Part shown: piece after piece, positions 51,338 to 60,061 of the stretch
How the letters are laid out: every line of letters begins with the position of its first letter
How positions within the stretch are numbered: the stretch's first letter is position 1
Assembly: GCA_900769945.1 (NCBI GenBank)
Contig: CAAGIO010000005.1
Location: forward strand, 97,710 to 161,709
DNA from: Bacteroidales bacterium
GTDB taxonomy: Bacteria; Bacteroidota; Bacteroidia; Bacteroidales; F082
DNA length: 64,000 nt
Reading direction: 5' to 3'
Made by a program: the position numbers and the translations under genes
Notes under the pieces: model-generated
The model's input: the letters and a program-made list of their open reading frames with translations, nothing else
What the model was told of the DNA's origin: nothing
Database searches by the model: none

Positions 51338-52625
51338 GATAGAAAAAGTAACGTTTTTTGTATTGTTGTTGTTCGCAGTTGTTTTCGGCGCATCAGCACA
51401 ATCGGATATCGCTTCTCCCTACTCTCGTTTCGGTCTTGGAACGGTATATCAGAACAAGTCGAACACCGCTTTGCAGGGGATGGGAGGCGTTTCTAACGCT
51501 ATGAGTGGCATGAGTCTCATCAACCCCGCGAACCCGGCATCCTACGCCTTCATCGACTCACTGACGTTCCTCGCCGACGCCGGTTTCTTTATCAAGACCA
51601 CATCTTACAACACTTCTACATACATGGAAAGAGGCTCTAACGCGTCGTTGGACTATGCGAATGTTGCCTTCGGTGTCACCAAATGGTGGAAGACAGGCCT
51701 CGGAATCACCCCGGCAAGCAACCGTGAATACTCCTCCCTCGTGGATTATTCCCTCGCTGTTGCCGATGGCACCATACCTTATAATATATTATATGAGGGT
51801 ACCGGAGGATTAAATAAGGCCTCATGGTCGAACGGCTTCCGAATCTTTGACAACCTCTCCGTCGGTGTCGCCGCACACTTCTTGTTCGGTACAATAAACG
51901 ATATCACAACGGTCTATTTCCCGGATAATGTATATCTGCTCAACGGCCGCCGCTCCATAAAACTTGAAATTAATGACTTTACTTTCGACCTCGGCCTGCT
52001 GTATAAGGCTAACATAGTAAGGGACTATTCTTTGTCAATCGGATTATCCTATTCCTTCAACTCGGATCTGAACGCTGTGAAATCAGCCTATACGAGGAAT
52101 ATGTTTAAAGGCTACGGAACCAATGTTGAGAGCCCTATCGACACTATCTATTATGTGTATGACAAGTCGTCAAAGGTGAGTTACCCTCAAGGCATTAGCG
52201 CAGGACTCGTGCTGAAAAAAGGCGAGAGGTGGCTCGTGGGTGTCGATTTCAACTGGGATAACTGGAAGGGATTCCAGATTAATGGTGTGAACGACTCCTT
52301 GCAAAACTCATGGAATATTGCCATCGGCGGATGCTATACTCCTAAGTCGAACGTGACATCTGGATATATGAACCGTGTCACCTATCGCGCTGGCTTCCAT
52401 TATGATAGGACCTGCTTCAATTTCTATAACATATCTATTGACAAATACGCTTTCACTTTTGGACTCGGACTCCCAATACCTCGCTCCCTCACATCACTGA
52501 ACATAGCTTTTGAGCTGGGACAGCTTGGGACAATAGATAATAACCTCGTGAAAGAGTCATTCTTTAACATCTCTATTGGAATCTCAATATACGACAGATG
52601 GTTTGTTAAAAGAAAATATAAATAA
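51324..52625 (+). CDS. FadL-like outer-membrane protein
   Basis: About 433 residues. Signal peptide ending VVFGASA-QSD. The mature N-terminus SPYSRFGLGTVYQNKSNTALQGMGGVSNAMSG matches a common Bacteroidota barrel family that resembles FadL-type transporters (glycine-rich hatch followed by strands such as SVGVAAHFLFGTIND and KYAFTFGLGLPIP). It ends in a short basic tail KRKYK. It overlaps coaX by 14 bases and is followed by a TPR gene after 17 bases. The cargo is unknown. Confidence 0.8.
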   Translation: MKINKIEKVTFFVLLLFAVVFGASAQSDIASPYSRFGLGTVYQNKSNTALQGMGGVSNAMSGMSLINPANPASYAFIDSLTFLADAGFFIKTTSYNTSTYMERGSNASLDYANVAFGVTKWWKTGLGITPASNREYSSLVDYSLAVADGTIPYNILYEGTGGLNKASWSNGFRIFDNLSVGVAAHFLFGTINDITTVYFPDNVYLLNGRRSIKLEINDFTFDLGLLYKANIVRDYSLSIGLSYSFNSDLNAVKSAYTRNMFKGYGTNVESPIDTIYYVYDKSSKVSYPQGISAGLVLKKGERWLVGVDFNWDNWKGFQINGVNDSLQNSWNIAIGGCYTPKSNVTSGYMNRVTYRAGFHYDRTCFNFYNISIDKYAFTFGLGLPIPRSLTSLNIAFELGQLGTIDNNLVKESFFNISIGISIYDRWFVKRKYK

Positions 52626-52642
52626 CATAAAAAATTAATGGT

Positions 52643-53983
52643 ATGAATTTTAAAAAAGTTTTATTTCTTGGTGCGGCATTATGCTTCTCTACGCTGACAT
52701 TTGCGCAGGAACAGGCCGCTGATTGTGAGACGGATTTTTCAATTTACAGGGAAGCGTTCAAACAATGGGATGGAAAGACATCTTCCGCTAACCCAATCAT
52801 GATTAAGTCATGGAGAAAAGTGTTCCTTAACTGCCCGAGCATGAAGGAGAGGACGCACATTGATGGCGCAAAGATTGTAAATAACGCTTTGATTAGAGGT
52901 ACAAAGGACGCTGCCTTAAAAGAGAAATATATCGATACCCTCATCATGGTTTACAACACACGTATCCAATATTTCCCTAATAGTCAGAAAGGTGCAAACC
53001 AGATAGGCAATATCAAAGGACGTATGGGTCTCGACCTCATGGCTTTCCCTTCACGTCTTGAACAGGCTTATGAGGCTTTGAAGGAGGCTGTCAATATCGA
53101 TGGTGAAAATAGTAACTACGCCTTTATTGACGGTTATTTCTCATCAGTAATCCAAATGGTGAAGGCCGGCAAGCTCGATGAATCGGAAATCATTGAGGAA
53201 TATAGCAAACTTATGGATATCGTTGATGCTAATATAAAGAAATTCACCGACTTAGGTAATGAGAAGCAGCTCAACAACTATTTGGCTACCAAGACGAACC
53301 TTGAGGGTGGAGTGCAGCCTTACGCTAATTGCGAGGACCTCGTCCGCATCTATCAGAAGAAGTTCGACGCTGACCCTGATAATGTAGAACTCCTTAATAA
53401 GATAGCCTCCGTGCTCTCAGCAAGAAACTGCGATAAGTCAGACCTCTATCTCGCGGTAGCTATCAAACTGCACAAGCTTAACCCTTCTCCTGAGTCGGCT
53501 TACTTTATCGGTAAGAGATACCTCTCCGACCAAGAATATTCAAAGGCAACAAGCTATCTGCTCGAAGCCACAAAGTCGCAGGACGCCAAATCAGCGCAAC
53601 AGGCTTACAAGTACCTCGCCCAGATTATGTTGAAAGAGGGTAAGGGCGAACAAGGCCGCAGCTATGCGAAAAAAGCTATCGAGCTTGACAAGACCGACGG
53701 TGAGCCTTATATGATTATTGGTTATCTCTATGCCTCAAGCAACAAGGAATGCAACGCAAACCCACTTCATGCAAAAGCAGTGTTCTGGGCTGCTGTTGAC
53801 AAGTTCCAAAAAGCAAAAGAAGTGGATCCTTCAATGGCCTCAAAAGCTAATGAAATGATAAAAGAATACTCGAAGTTGTTCCCGACAAGCGAAGACGCTT
53901 TCTTCTATAACGTCTTTGAAGGCGATACATACGAGGTCGAATGCTGGATTAATGAAACAACAAAAGCGAGGTTCTCTAACTGA
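52643..53983 (+). CDS. Exported TPR-repeat protein
   Basis: 446 residues. Signal peptide 1-21 (STLTFA-QEQ). Helical throughout, with an N-terminal region FSIYREAFKQWDGK and AFPSRLEQAYEALKEAVNIDGEN. TPR-like units in the last third include SAYFIGKRYLSDQEYSKATSYLLEATKSQ and QAYKYLAQIMLKEGKGEQGRSYAKKAIELD. Probably a periplasmic scaffold. Its place between an outer-membrane barrel and lptC, in close spacing, suggests envelope assembly, which is inferred from context. Confidence 0.82.
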   Translation: MNFKKVLFLGAALCFSTLTFAQEQAADCETDFSIYREAFKQWDGKTSSANPIMIKSWRKVFLNCPSMKERTHIDGAKIVNNALIRGTKDAALKEKYIDTLIMVYNTRIQYFPNSQKGANQIGNIKGRMGLDLMAFPSRLEQAYEALKEAVNIDGENSNYAFIDGYFSSVIQMVKAGKLDESEIIEEYSKLMDIVDANIKKFTDLGNEKQLNNYLATKTNLEGGVQPYANCEDLVRIYQKKFDADPDNVELLNKIASVLSARNCDKSDLYLAVAIKLHKLNPSPESAYFIGKRYLSDQEYSKATSYLLEATKSQDAKSAQQAYKYLAQIMLKEGKGEQGRSYAKKAIELDKTDGEPYMIIGYLYASSNKECNANPLHAKAVFWAAVDKFQKAKEVDPSMASKANEMIKEYSKLFPTSEDAFFYNVFEGDTYEVECWINETTKARFSN

Positions 53984-53988
53984 TAACA

Positions 53989-54555
53989 TTGAAGAAAATT
54001 CTTTTCATAGTTTTGATAATCAACATCATAGCACATCTTGTTATGGTGTTGATTTCTTGTGGAAACTCTATTGATAATGTCAAACGCTTTGTCGATTATG
54101 ATACTATCTCCGGCTTGATGGCTTACGATGTAGTGATAGAGCGCAGCGATTCCGGAGTGTTGGTAGCAAAACTCATCGCCCCCGTAATGAGGAATGTGGA
54201 AACCGAAGACAGCACGTTCCTTGAGTTCCCAAAAGGGTTCTATGCCACTGTGTATGAAGGCGATACGGCAGCATCAGCAAAAATTAGCGCTAACTATGGC
54301 GTGATGTATAAGGACGACGACTTGCTGTTTGCACGCAATAATGTTGTGGTCGAAAATATTGACACTAAGGAGACACTCGAGACAGAGACACTGTACTGGA
54401 ACCAGAAGACAAAGAAGATTTATACCAGAAACTATGTTAAAATCTCAAGCCCTGATAAGGTGATATTCGGTGACAGCCTCGAAGCAGACGAGAACTTCAC
54501 AAAACGCATTATCCATGGTATTAGGGCGACCCTCGAGATAGAGGATACCGAATAG
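53989..54555 (+). CDS. lptC: LPS export ABC transporter periplasmic protein LptC
   Basis: 188 residues, assuming the TTG start at 53989, five bases after the TPR gene. This start gives a good signal sequence KKILFIVLIINIIAHLVMVLISCG with a lipobox-like LISC; the next in-frame ATG (54043) would cut away most of it. The body has the LptC beta-jellyroll: GLMAYDVVIERSDSGVLVAKLIAP, FLEFPKGFYATVYEGD, ANYGVMYKDDDLLFARNNVVVEN and ETLYWNQKTKKIYTRNYVKI. It hands LPS from LptBFG to the bridge. It forms a system with the LptE at 21.5 kb. Confidence 0.88.
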   Translation: MKKILFIVLIINIIAHLVMVLISCGNSIDNVKRFVDYDTISGLMAYDVVIERSDSGVLVAKLIAPVMRNVETEDSTFLEFPKGFYATVYEGDTAASAKISANYGVMYKDDDLLFARNNVVVENIDTKETLETETLYWNQKTKKIYTRNYVKISSPDKVIFGDSLEADENFTKRIIHGIRATLEIEDTE

Positions 54556-54573
54556 AATAATATTGATAATCAA

Positions 54574-55839
54574 ATGAATGATTGGCAAATCGTAATACTA
54601 TCGCTTTTGGTCTCGGCATTGTTCTCAAGTGTCGAAATAGCCTTCTTGTCTTCCAACAGACTGAAATTGGAGCTTGACTTGAAGAAAAATAGTTTTATCG
54701 CAAAACTGATAAATAATTTCGTAAAACACCAGTCGATGTTTATCGGCTGTATTCTTCTTGGAAACAATATCGCCAATGTGGTATATGGCATCTCTATTGC
54801 GAGAATCCTTGAACCCGTGATAGTGAGCGTGTTACCTGATGCCTTATCTAATGAGTTCTCTATCCTCCTCTGCCAGACAATCATCTCCACCCTGTTGATT
54901 CTGTTTATAGGCGAGTTCATACCTAAAACACTTTCAAGAATCAATCCTGATGGACTAATGCATGTGGTCGCCTTCCCGATGATGATAATATATATTGTTC
55001 TTTTCCCTCTGATTTTCATATATATAGGTATCTCAGAGCTCATTATCAAACACGTCTTCAGGATGGATATCAAGCCAGAAGACTATAAACTCAGCACTGT
55101 GGATTTGAACGACTATCTGAAGGAGTACGCTGACCGCGATGAGGATAACGAGGATATTCAACAAGGTATCGAGCTGGTTCAAAATGCAATCGACTTCCAA
55201 TATGTAAAGCTTCGCGAGTGTATGCAGCCGCGAAACGAAATCAAGGCCGTCGGAATAAACGACACCATTGAGGAGGTTAAAAGAGTGTTTGAAGAGACAA
55301 AGCACTCCAAACTTATTGTTTATGAGGATAATATCGATAATATCATTGGTTATATCCATATCAACGACCTGCTTCATAACAATAAGGCCATCAAGGAGAG
55401 AGTGCGGCAAATCGACTTCTATCCGGAGACTTTCGGGGCAAAAGAGCTGCTCCAACATCTTTCAAAAACACGCCAGAGTATTGCGGTTGTCGTTGACGAG
55501 TTCGGAGGTACCGCCGGCATTATCACTATCGAGGACCTGATAGAGGAAATCTTTGGAGAGATTGAAGACGAGTATGACGAAGAGGAAACTGTTGAAAAAA
55601 CTATTAAAGAGAACGACAGGATCTTCTCCGCCCGCCTCGAAATAGATTATCTTAACAAAGCCTATAAATACGACTTCCCCGAATCAGATGATTACGAGAC
55701 ACTCGCCGGTTATATCATACATTATCACGAAAGTATTCCACAAGTAGGGGAGGAAATCCCTATCGGAAAATACCTCTTTAAAATAATCAAAGCGTCAGAT
55801 ACTAAACTCGAAGAGGTGGAAATAAAGGACAATCAATGA
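54574..55839 (+). CDS. CNNM/CorC (hemolysin) family transmembrane protein
   Basis: 421 residues. The N-terminal DUF21 domain has three or four transmembrane helices (ILSLLVSALFSSVEIAFLSSNRLKLELDLK, NNIANVVYGISIA, ILFIGEFIPKTLSRINPD). Two CBS motifs follow (MQPRNEIKAVGINDTIEEVKRVFEETKHSKLIVYED; FGAKELLQHLSKTRQSIAVVVDEFGGTAGIITIEDLIEEI), and a C-terminal CorC_HlyC domain (DDYETLAGYIIHYHESIPQVGEE) completes the family layout. Family members are magnesium transporters or exporters; GldE of gliding bacteria is also of this type. It lies 18 bases after lptC. Confidence 0.9.
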   Translation: MNDWQIVILSLLVSALFSSVEIAFLSSNRLKLELDLKKNSFIAKLINNFVKHQSMFIGCILLGNNIANVVYGISIARILEPVIVSVLPDALSNEFSILLCQTIISTLLILFIGEFIPKTLSRINPDGLMHVVAFPMMIIYIVLFPLIFIYIGISELIIKHVFRMDIKPEDYKLSTVDLNDYLKEYADRDEDNEDIQQGIELVQNAIDFQYVKLRECMQPRNEIKAVGINDTIEEVKRVFEETKHSKLIVYEDNIDNIIGYIHINDLLHNNKAIKERVRQIDFYPETFGAKELLQHLSKTRQSIAVVVDEFGGTAGIITIEDLIEEIFGEIEDEYDEEETVEKTIKENDRIFSARLEIDYLNKAYKYDFPESDDYETLAGYIIHYHESIPQVGEEIPIGKYLFKIIKASDTKLEEVEIKDNQ

Positions 55840-55884
55840 GTTATATTTTTTTGCTAAAAATGTTGGATATATTCACGGATTTTG

Positions 55885-55892
55885 TAAATTTG
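55885..55892 (+). promoter_or_regulatory. -7 promoter element for the PpiD-like gene
   Basis: TAAATTTG, about 53 bases before the ATG. Confidence 0.55.
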
Positions 55893-55944
55893 CACGTTTA
55901 AAATAAATTTGAGAATAATAAAAAAGAAAAGAAAATATTAAACT

Positions 55945-58038
55945 ATGGCAGCAATTGGACAAATCAGAAAACACTATGGTATTTTAGTGGTTATCATTGG
56001 CTTGGCACTTTTGGCTTTTGTGTTGGGTGACCTTTTTAAAAGCACAAACAGAAGACAGCAAAATGATGTGGCAGTAGTAAACGGAGAGAAAATTACTTAT
56101 CAGGATTTTGCAAATTTGGCGGAACAGAACATTGAGAATCAAAAGAGAAACACAGGCTCAATCTCAAATGATGATGCTTTCAACGTCCGTAACCAGACAC
56201 TCGAACAGATGATCAGGGAGATTATCATGAATGAGGAATTCTCCGCTCTCGGCCTTACCGTTACCTCAGCCGAACTTGTTGACCAATTCCTTGGCGATGA
56301 GCCTAATCAGTATGTAGCTCAGAGTTTCCAAGATGCAAACGGAAAGTTTGATAGAGAGGCTGTGAGAAATTTCATCAACAATTTCGACCAATATAGCCCT
56401 GAGATGCAGGCCTCATGGTTGGATTTTGAGAACGCCATCATGCAGGATAGGTTGAACACAAAATATGAGAGCCTCCTCAAACATGGCTTCTATATGCCTA
56501 AAAAACTCGCCGACCGCTATAACGAGAATAAAAATGCAAAGAAATCAGCAGAGGTGTATGCCGTTCGCTATACCACCATCCCTGACTCAACAGTGGTCGT
56601 CACCGAACAGGATAACAGAAAATATTACGAGCAATATAAGAATAAATACCAGGCAGATGAGACACGCGCCATCGACTACATTGTCTTCGATGTGAAACCT
56701 TCAAAGGCTGATTATGAGGCAGCAAAGAATTATGTCGAGTCGGTAAAAGAAGGTTTGGCACAGACATCAAATGTTGCTAACTTTGTGGCTTACAACTCTG
56801 ATATGCCTTACGACAGCTCATGGAAACTCACTAACGCACTTCCTGTAGAACTTGAAGATGTTGTCGCAAATAATGAGGTTGGCTTCGTGTATGGCCCATA
56901 CGAAAGCAATGGTGCTTATAATGTCGCACGAATAATGGATAAGGCTAACCGCTCTGACTCTCTGATGGCTTCTCATGTCCTTATCGCTTACCAAGGTGCC
57001 CTCCGCTCTTCAGCAACACGCACCAAAGAACAGGCTAACGCCCTCGCCGACAGCCTCTATATGACAATAAAGAAGTCTGGCAAAATCGAAGGCATCGTCA
57101 GCTTCTCTGACGACCCAAGCGCAAAGACAAATAATGGTGACCTCGGCTGGTTCCTTGACGGCGCAATGGTCCCTACTTTCAACGAGTTCGTCCAGAATAA
57201 CAAGGTCGGTACCGTCGGCGTAGTCGAGTCTCCTTTCGGCTTCCATATCGTCAAGGTTACTAACCGTAATGAAGCAAAACCAATGGCTCGCGTGGCCGTC
57301 ATCACTCACGAAATCACTGCAAGCTCAGAAACAGACCAGATGGTGTTCGCCGATGTGAACAAATTCGTTACCGAGAATAAAACAGCTGAACAATTCAACG
57401 CAGCAATTGAAGCTCAAGGTCTTAACAAACGCACATTCCCTTCTCTGAAGAAATATACTAACCGTATCACAGGCATCAACAACCCTCGCGAAATCGTTAG
57501 ATGGGCTTTCAAAGACGATGTTAAAGTTGGCGATATGTCTAATGTCTTCGAACTCGAAAATATGTATGTCGTGGCAGTGCTTACTAAAATAACTCCTGAA
57601 GGCGTTATCAGCTATGACGATATGATTGAACGTTATGCATACCAAATTAAAAAAGTGAAAAAAGGTGAGATGCTTGCTGAGAAAGCAAAATCATACGGCA
57701 CTGATTATCAGAAAATGATTGATGAGCTTAAGGGTGAGAAGACCACTATCGATAATATCTCTTTCGATGGTCGTAGCTTCGGAAACTTCGGCGTTGAAGA
57801 TAAGGTTATAGGCTCAACACTGGGTATGAAGGAAGGCGTTTATTCAGCCCCTATAGAAGGTGGTAACGCTCTCGTGGTCGTTAAGGTTACTAAGAACGCT
57901 CCTGCCGGCCCAACAGATTATGCCAGCATCTTGCGTGAAAAGAAGTCGAACTTCAACAACCAGATTCTTAACGGCTCTGCCTACTCAGCCCTCCGCGATA
58001 ACGCAGAGATTGAAAATAACGGAATATTGTTCTTCTAA
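55945..58038 (+). CDS. PpiD/SurA-type peptidylprolyl isomerase
   Basis: 697 residues. One N-terminal membrane helix (GILVVIIGLALLAFVLGDLF) anchors the protein facing the periplasm. A SurA_N-like chaperone region follows (VAVVNGEKITYQDFANLAEQ, QTLEQMIREIIMNEEFSALGL). The parvulin domain lies around residues 345-450: MASHVLIAYQGA, SLYMTIKKSGKIEGIVSFSDDPSAKTNNGDLGWF and VVESPFGFHIVKVTN. It helps fold exported proteins near the Sec exit. A terminator follows after 50 bases. Confidence 0.93.
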   Translation: MAAIGQIRKHYGILVVIIGLALLAFVLGDLFKSTNRRQQNDVAVVNGEKITYQDFANLAEQNIENQKRNTGSISNDDAFNVRNQTLEQMIREIIMNEEFSALGLTVTSAELVDQFLGDEPNQYVAQSFQDANGKFDREAVRNFINNFDQYSPEMQASWLDFENAIMQDRLNTKYESLLKHGFYMPKKLADRYNENKNAKKSAEVYAVRYTTIPDSTVVVTEQDNRKYYEQYKNKYQADETRAIDYIVFDVKPSKADYEAAKNYVESVKEGLAQTSNVANFVAYNSDMPYDSSWKLTNALPVELEDVVANNEVGFVYGPYESNGAYNVARIMDKANRSDSLMASHVLIAYQGALRSSATRTKEQANALADSLYMTIKKSGKIEGIVSFSDDPSAKTNNGDLGWFLDGAMVPTFNEFVQNNKVGTVGVVESPFGFHIVKVTNRNEAKPMARVAVITHEITASSETDQMVFADVNKFVTENKTAEQFNAAIEAQGLNKRTFPSLKKYTNRITGINNPREIVRWAFKDDVKVGDMSNVFELENMYVVAVLTKITPEGVISYDDMIERYAYQIKKVKKGEMLAEKAKSYGTDYQKMIDELKGEKTTIDNISFDGRSFGNFGVEDKVIGSTLGMKEGVYSAPIEGGNALVVVKVTKNAPAGPTDYASILREKKSNFNNQILNGSAYSALRDNAEIENNGILFF

Positions 58039-58090
58039 ATATAATTAAAGAAGAATAAACAACTTTTGATATTATTGTATTCTTATAACT

Positions 58091-58122
58091 ATTAGCTCGA
58101 CATTCGTCGAGCTAATATTTTT
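58091..58122 (+). terminator. Terminator after the PpiD-like gene
   Basis: A perfect 11-bp stem (58091-58101 with 58106-58116, loop ATTC), then ATTTTT. Confidence 0.86.
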
Positions 58123-58439
58123 CCATTGTATGCTGAAACAAGTTTTAACATTTATTGCTGCTCTCTATAAGTTCTTGAATGCTGTTAATTCTTGATATTC
58201 ATGTAGGGAACACAAATTTTTGAACATGCCTCCCCAATGGATTTCAATGGAAAGCCGCTTATTCTTCTTCAACGTTTCAGTGCAATACACGTTTGTTAAT
58301 AGGCATTAGTAAATTCATATATCAAAGCCTCCCCTGATTTCCAAGAGAGGCTTTCAATTATTAAGTATTTTTTTCACAATACCATGACTTCTCATGACAT
58401 GGCTGTTGATACTATACCTTTATTAATTAATAAGGTGGT
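58123..58439. other. Intergenic stretch with a second inverted repeat
   Basis: AAAGCCTC (58324-58331) and GAGGCTTT (58347-58354) can pair across a 15-nt loop. This may be a weak bidirectional terminator for the aminotransferase gene on the reverse strand. No coding signal is visible in the remaining bases. Confidence 0.4.
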
Positions 58440-59564
58440 CTAACACAACTCTAACAGCGATTCGGTTACGTATTTAAGCTGCTCGTCAGTGAATTCGGTG
58501 TGTATTGGCAGGGCGAGGACGTGTTCGCAGAGATGTTCGCATACGGGGAAGTCACCTTCTTTGTAACGAGTGTCCTTATAAGCCTTCTGCATGTGTAAAG
58601 GAACAGGATAATAAATGGCGGATGCGATGCCCTTCGATTGAAGGTGAGCCATTGCCTTCTCACGCTCTATCCCGTTTAAAACCACCACATACTGATGGAA
58701 TACGTGGTCGGTGAATGGGGCGGTCTTTGGTGTAATTATCTTATCTGTTTGTGCAAACGCTGCCTCATAATACGCCGCGACATGTTGTCGTGCAGCGATA
58801 TATTCATCAAGATGTTTAAGTTTTATGTCGAGAACAGCAGCCTGAATAGCGTCAAGGCGTGAGTTGACACCTATATAATCGTGGTAATATCGAACCTTCA
58901 TTCCGTGGTTTACGACAATCCTCATCATTTCTGCAAGGTCATCGTCGTTAGTGAAGATTGCGCCTCCGTCACCATAGCAGCCGAGGTTCTTTGAAGGGAA
59001 GAAAGAGGTGCATCCTATGGTGCCGATAGTTCCCGACTTTTTCACTGTGCCGTCTTTGAATCTATAGTTTGCGCCAATCGCCTGCGCATTATCTTCAATC
59101 ACAAACAGGTTGTGTCGATGGGCGATGTCCATTATAGCGTCCATGTTTGCGCATTGTCCGAACAAATGTACCGGCACAATGGCTTTGGTGCGTGAAGTTA
59201 TGGCTCTTTCAACCGCCTCTGGATCAATGCAGTACGTGTCTTTATCAACGTCAACTACTATGGGCTTTAATCGAAGCAAGGCAACAACCTCCGCTGTGGC
59301 AATGAATGTGAACGAGGTGGTAATGACTTCGTCGCCAGGCTCAAGACCTAAACCCATCATTGCTACCTGTAAAGCATCTGTCCCGTTTGCACACGTGATA
59401 ACATGTTTTACGCCAAGATATTCCTGTAAATCTTCTTGAAATTTTTTAACAAATGGACCGCCAATAAATCCAGCCGTTGAGAGAACCTGCTGAATAGCTG
59501 CATCCACTTCCGGTTTAATTTTGTTATACTGACCGACAAGGTCAACCATTGGTATCTGTTGCAT
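58440..59564 (-). CDS. DegT/DnrJ/EryC1/StrS family sugar aminotransferase
   Basis: 374 residues. A PLP enzyme that usually aminates nucleotide-linked keto-sugars for LPS O-antigen, capsule or glycoprotein glycans. Hallmarks: ITCANGTDALQVAMMGLGLEPGDEVITTSFTFIATAE, VPVHLFGQCANMDAIMDIAHRH, FVIEDNAQAIGA (PLP Asp), and GCTSFFPSKNLGCYGDGGAIFT with the Schiff-base Lys. The C-terminal YYPVPLHMQKAY and LPIHTEFTDEQ are standard. It stands alone with its own promoter at 59581-59588 and has no other glycan genes close by, so its sugar is unknown. Confidence 0.93.
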   Translation of the reverse strand: MQQIPMVDLVGQYNKIKPEVDAAIQQVLSTAGFIGGPFVKKFQEDLQEYLGVKHVITCANGTDALQVAMMGLGLEPGDEVITTSFTFIATAEVVALLRLKPIVVDVDKDTYCIDPEAVERAITSRTKAIVPVHLFGQCANMDAIMDIAHRHNLFVIEDNAQAIGANYRFKDGTVKKSGTIGTIGCTSFFPSKNLGCYGDGGAIFTNDDDLAEMMRIVVNHGMKVRYYHDYIGVNSRLDAIQAAVLDIKLKHLDEYIAARQHVAAYYEAAFAQTDKIITPKTAPFTDHVFHQYVVVLNGIEREKAMAHLQSKGIASAIYYPVPLHMQKAYKDTRYKEGDFPVCEHLCEHVLALPIHTEFTDEQLKYVTESLLELC

Positions 59565-59580
59565 ATTCTTTTATTTGCTG

Positions 59581-59588
59581 CAAAGATA
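59581..59588 (-). promoter_or_regulatory. -7 promoter element for the DegT aminotransferase
   Basis: Reverse-strand TATCTTTG; predicted start near 59574, ten bases before the ATG. Confidence 0.55.
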
Positions 59589-59704
59589 CTAATAATTTTT
59601 TTGTTGATTATTTTTTTTGTCGAAATACTTGTGTATGTGAAAAAAAAGTTGTTATTTTGCACTCTGTTTTTGGAAGAGTATAGTAATAATAAAAAATAGA
59701 AGTC

Positions 59705-59947
59705 ATGTCAAGAATTTGTCAAATAACAGGAAAGAAAGTTATTACAGGTAACAATGTTTCACACTCAAACAAAAAGACTAAGAGAACATTCAAACCGAAT
59801 TTGAAGATTAAAAGATTCTATGTTCCAGAATGGGATGAATGGGTAGTGTTGAAAGTTTCAGCAGCTGGTCTCCGCACAATCGACAAGAAAGGTGTGTATC
59901 AAGCAATGTGCGATGCTGCAAAAGATGGTAATCTTAACCGCTGGTAA
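59705..59947 (+). CDS. rpmB: 50S ribosomal protein L28
   Basis: 80 residues. MSRICQITGKKVITGNNVSHSNKKTKRTFKPNL is the typical start of L28, ending with LRTIDKKGVYQA and the short tail DGNLNRW. In many relatives rpmG (L33) and a short gene follow at once; here a terminator comes directly after rpmB, so it is monocistronic. The length is normal. Confidence 0.96.
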   Translation: MSRICQITGKKVITGNNVSHSNKKTKRTFKPNLKIKRFYVPEWDEWVVLKVSAAGLRTIDKKGVYQAMCDAAKDGNLNRW

Positions 59948-59970
59948 GAATCATTAATACGATAAAATTG

Positions 59971-59998
59971 GCCGTCTGTATTAAGGCGGCTTTTTTTT
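59971..59998 (+). terminator. Terminator after rpmB
   Basis: Stem GCCGTCT/AGGCGGC (59971-59977 with 59984-59990), then eight T. Confidence 0.84.
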
Positions 59999-60061
59999 AT
60001 TTGACATCATTGCGTAGATACTAATTTCAGTAACATTGCGTTATTCTCAATATTGTTTTAT

